Made by a program: the position numbers and the translations under genes
Notes under the pieces: generated by a model
What the model saw: only the letters and a program-made list of their open reading frames with translations
What the model was told of the DNA's origin: nothing
Database searches by the model: none
In this document: positions 59,965 through 60,902 of the stretch, one piece after another
How the letters are laid out: every line of letters begins with the position of its first letter
How positions within the stretch are numbered: the first letter of the stretch is position 1
NCBI GenBank assembly: GCA_019694255.1
Contig: JAIBCI010000083.1
Location: forward strand, 1-60,902
Origin: Saprospiraceae bacterium
GTDB lineage: Bacteria > Bacteroidota > Bacteroidia > Chitinophagales > Saprospiraceae
Length of the DNA stretch: 60,902 nt
Direction: 5' to 3'

Positions 59965-60801
59965 TTACATCTTCACCAATTTCCCGTTCTGAATCAACTT
60001 GCTCCCATCACTAATCTGATAAAAATGCATCCCGGATGTTAAATTACCCAGATCGATATCCGACTTTCGTCCACTAATTTCTCTTGTCAATACCTGCTTT
60101 CCATTCTGATTATAACATTTCAATATATAACTTCTGTATTGCAGATCTTCGTCATTTAGATAAATGCTCAAGTAATCAACTGCTGGATTCGGAAACAGTT
60201 GAAATAAGCTTCCATAAACTTCTTTCTCAACATTCACTGCCGTATTGCATCCAGCTACTACACATCCATTACTATCCACCTTCACAACCCATGCCTTACT
60301 ACTATTATCTCCTTGTACCCAGTTATATCCTGTAAGATAGTATCCACCATCAGAGGCATAAGTAATATTTCGAAAGACTTCGTCTCTATCCTTCCAGCCA
60401 TGGGTGAACTCCCTAGACCAAATACTATCTCCTCGAGAGCTTATTTTGAATAAGTATCCTCTTGCGGAAGAAGTATCTCTATATTGTATTGCACTTGCAC
60501 AAATAGTGCAGTTATTTATATCATTGACACAATTAAATTCAAAAAGATCAAAAGTATTAATTATTAGTTTTTCAGATTTTATTTTACCACTGGCATCAAA
60601 GTTTATAACACAGACCCAAGTCTGAGCATCATCTAGGAAAAAAGGTTTGAACTTGCCTCCCAATATTTGAATATTGCCATTTGAAATTTCTTTGCAATAT
60701 CTTAAATTATAACCAAAAATTTTCTGTTCAACTTCTTTCCTCCAAATAAACTGACCTTCCTTACTTAATTTAATAATCCCAGAATTGTCATTAAGAATCA
60801 A
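59965..60801 (-). CDS. 5'-truncated copy of the duplicated T9SS cargo gene
   Basis: This 278-residue frame is closely similar to the C-terminal half of the protein encoded at 57963-59456. Shared segments are GQFIWRKEVEQKIFGYNLRY, NGNIQILGGKFKPFFLDDAQ, KDRDEVFRNITYASDGGYYL and the same T9SS tail (LFPNPAVDYLSIYL to QNGKLVKM). The N-terminal half and signal peptide are missing. The frame opens with TTG at 60801, and an in-frame TAA occurs 15 bp upstream (60819-60817). Without a signal peptide it cannot be a functional T9SS cargo unless it is fused differently upstream. It is most likely a remnant of a tandem duplication. Confidence 0.7.
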   Translation of the reverse strand: MILNDNSGIIKLSKEGQFIWRKEVEQKIFGYNLRYCKEISNGNIQILGGKFKPFFLDDAQTWVCVINFDASGKIKSEKLIINTFDLFEFNCVNDINNCTICASAIQYRDTSSARGYLFKISSRGDSIWSREFTHGWKDRDEVFRNITYASDGGYYLTGYNWVQGDNSSKAWVVKVDSNGCVVAGCNTAVNVEKEVYGSLFQLFPNPAVDYLSIYLNDEDLQYRSYILKCYNQNGKQVLTREISGRKSDIDLGNLTSGMHFYQISDGSKLIQNGKLVKM

Positions 60802-60821
60802 AAATGAAAGTCGATTTTAGG

Positions 60822-60902
60822 TTATTTGTATTCATCCATAGGCCAGTAAACCATTCCCGTCTCTTCATGGCAAGAGATAACTTCAATATTCTTTGATTTC
60901 CT
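60822..60902 (-). CDS. Possible 3' end of a gene outside the window
   Basis: The minus strand is open from the window edge to a TAA at 60824-60822, giving 26 residues (…NIEVISCHEETGMVYWPMDE and a short end). This looks protein-like but is too short to assign. It ends 20 bp before the truncated T9SS cargo frame begins. Confidence 0.3.
   Translation of the reverse strand, partial: RKSKNIEVISCHEETGMVYWPMDEYK

Noticed and set aside
59503-60801. Single gene broken between 59931 and 59965
   Set aside because: The 278-residue frame ends with its own complete T9SS domain and stop, so the 142-residue frame is a separate remnant.

Overview
The window is a stretch of a Bacteroidota chromosome, most likely Saprospiraceae-like. 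At least eight proteins look like type IX secretion system (T9SS) substrates with Por-type or gliding-type C-terminal sorting domains. A T9SS plug protein, a complete MoxR/Bat aerotolerance operon and a DUF1800/DUF1501 pair are also present. Promoter-like sites match the Bacteroidota TAnnTTTG -7 box, and start codons generally lack Shine-Dalgarno sequences. The lineage is inferred from gene content, not from a marker-gene search.

Layout. 1-4.7 kb: 3' part of infB, a 166-bp MITE-like element with target-site duplication, a Ycf48-like T9SS cargo, a DUF1761 membrane protein and a YwqK-like lipoprotein. 4.8-7.9 kb: two periplasmic lipoprotein peroxidases, a di-haem cytochrome c peroxidase and a vanadium-type haloperoxidase. 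8.2-12 kb: cyanophycin synthetase and a DUF3089 hydrolase. 12-15.9 kb: tightly overlapping rlmN, T9SS plug and TolC-like genes. 16.5-24.6 kb: a large secreted M36 protease, rlmB, scpA, a tetrapyrrole-methylase-family methyltransferase, an erythrin-VIT1 iron/manganese transporter fusion, and a DUF4160/DUF2442 pair whose first gene is broken by a nonsense codon. 24.6-34.1 kb: one long minus-strand operon, moxR, DUF3298-like, DUF58, a membrane protein, batA, batB, batC, a stand-alone BatD N-domain protein and batD. 34.1-45.4 kb: an unknown exported protein, DUF1501 and DUF1800, two glycosyltransferases, nadB, tRNA-Val(GAC) and mnmG, separated by repeat-rich intergenic DNA. 45.5-60.9 kb: accessory and secreted genes, namely a double-esterase T9SS cargo, another T9SS cargo, an esterase lipoprotein, a small Coq4-like protein, a 1467-residue Ig-repeat surface protein, an SRPBCC protein, a GxxExxY protein bracketed by inverted 9-bp arrays, and a duplicated, partly decayed pair of T9SS cargo genes.

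How the parts fit. The housekeeping genes (infB, rlmN, rlmB, scpA, nadB, mnmG, tRNA) are ordinary. The distinctive biology is at the envelope: T9SS-exported hydrolases and adhesin-like proteins, two periplasmic peroxidases, and the VWA/MoxR Bat complex. No complete unknown system stands out clearly. The strongest non-genic signals are the MITE, the 48-bp tandem array abutting the tRNA, a dispersed palindromic repeat family, and the inverted 9-bp arrays flanking the GxxExxY gene.
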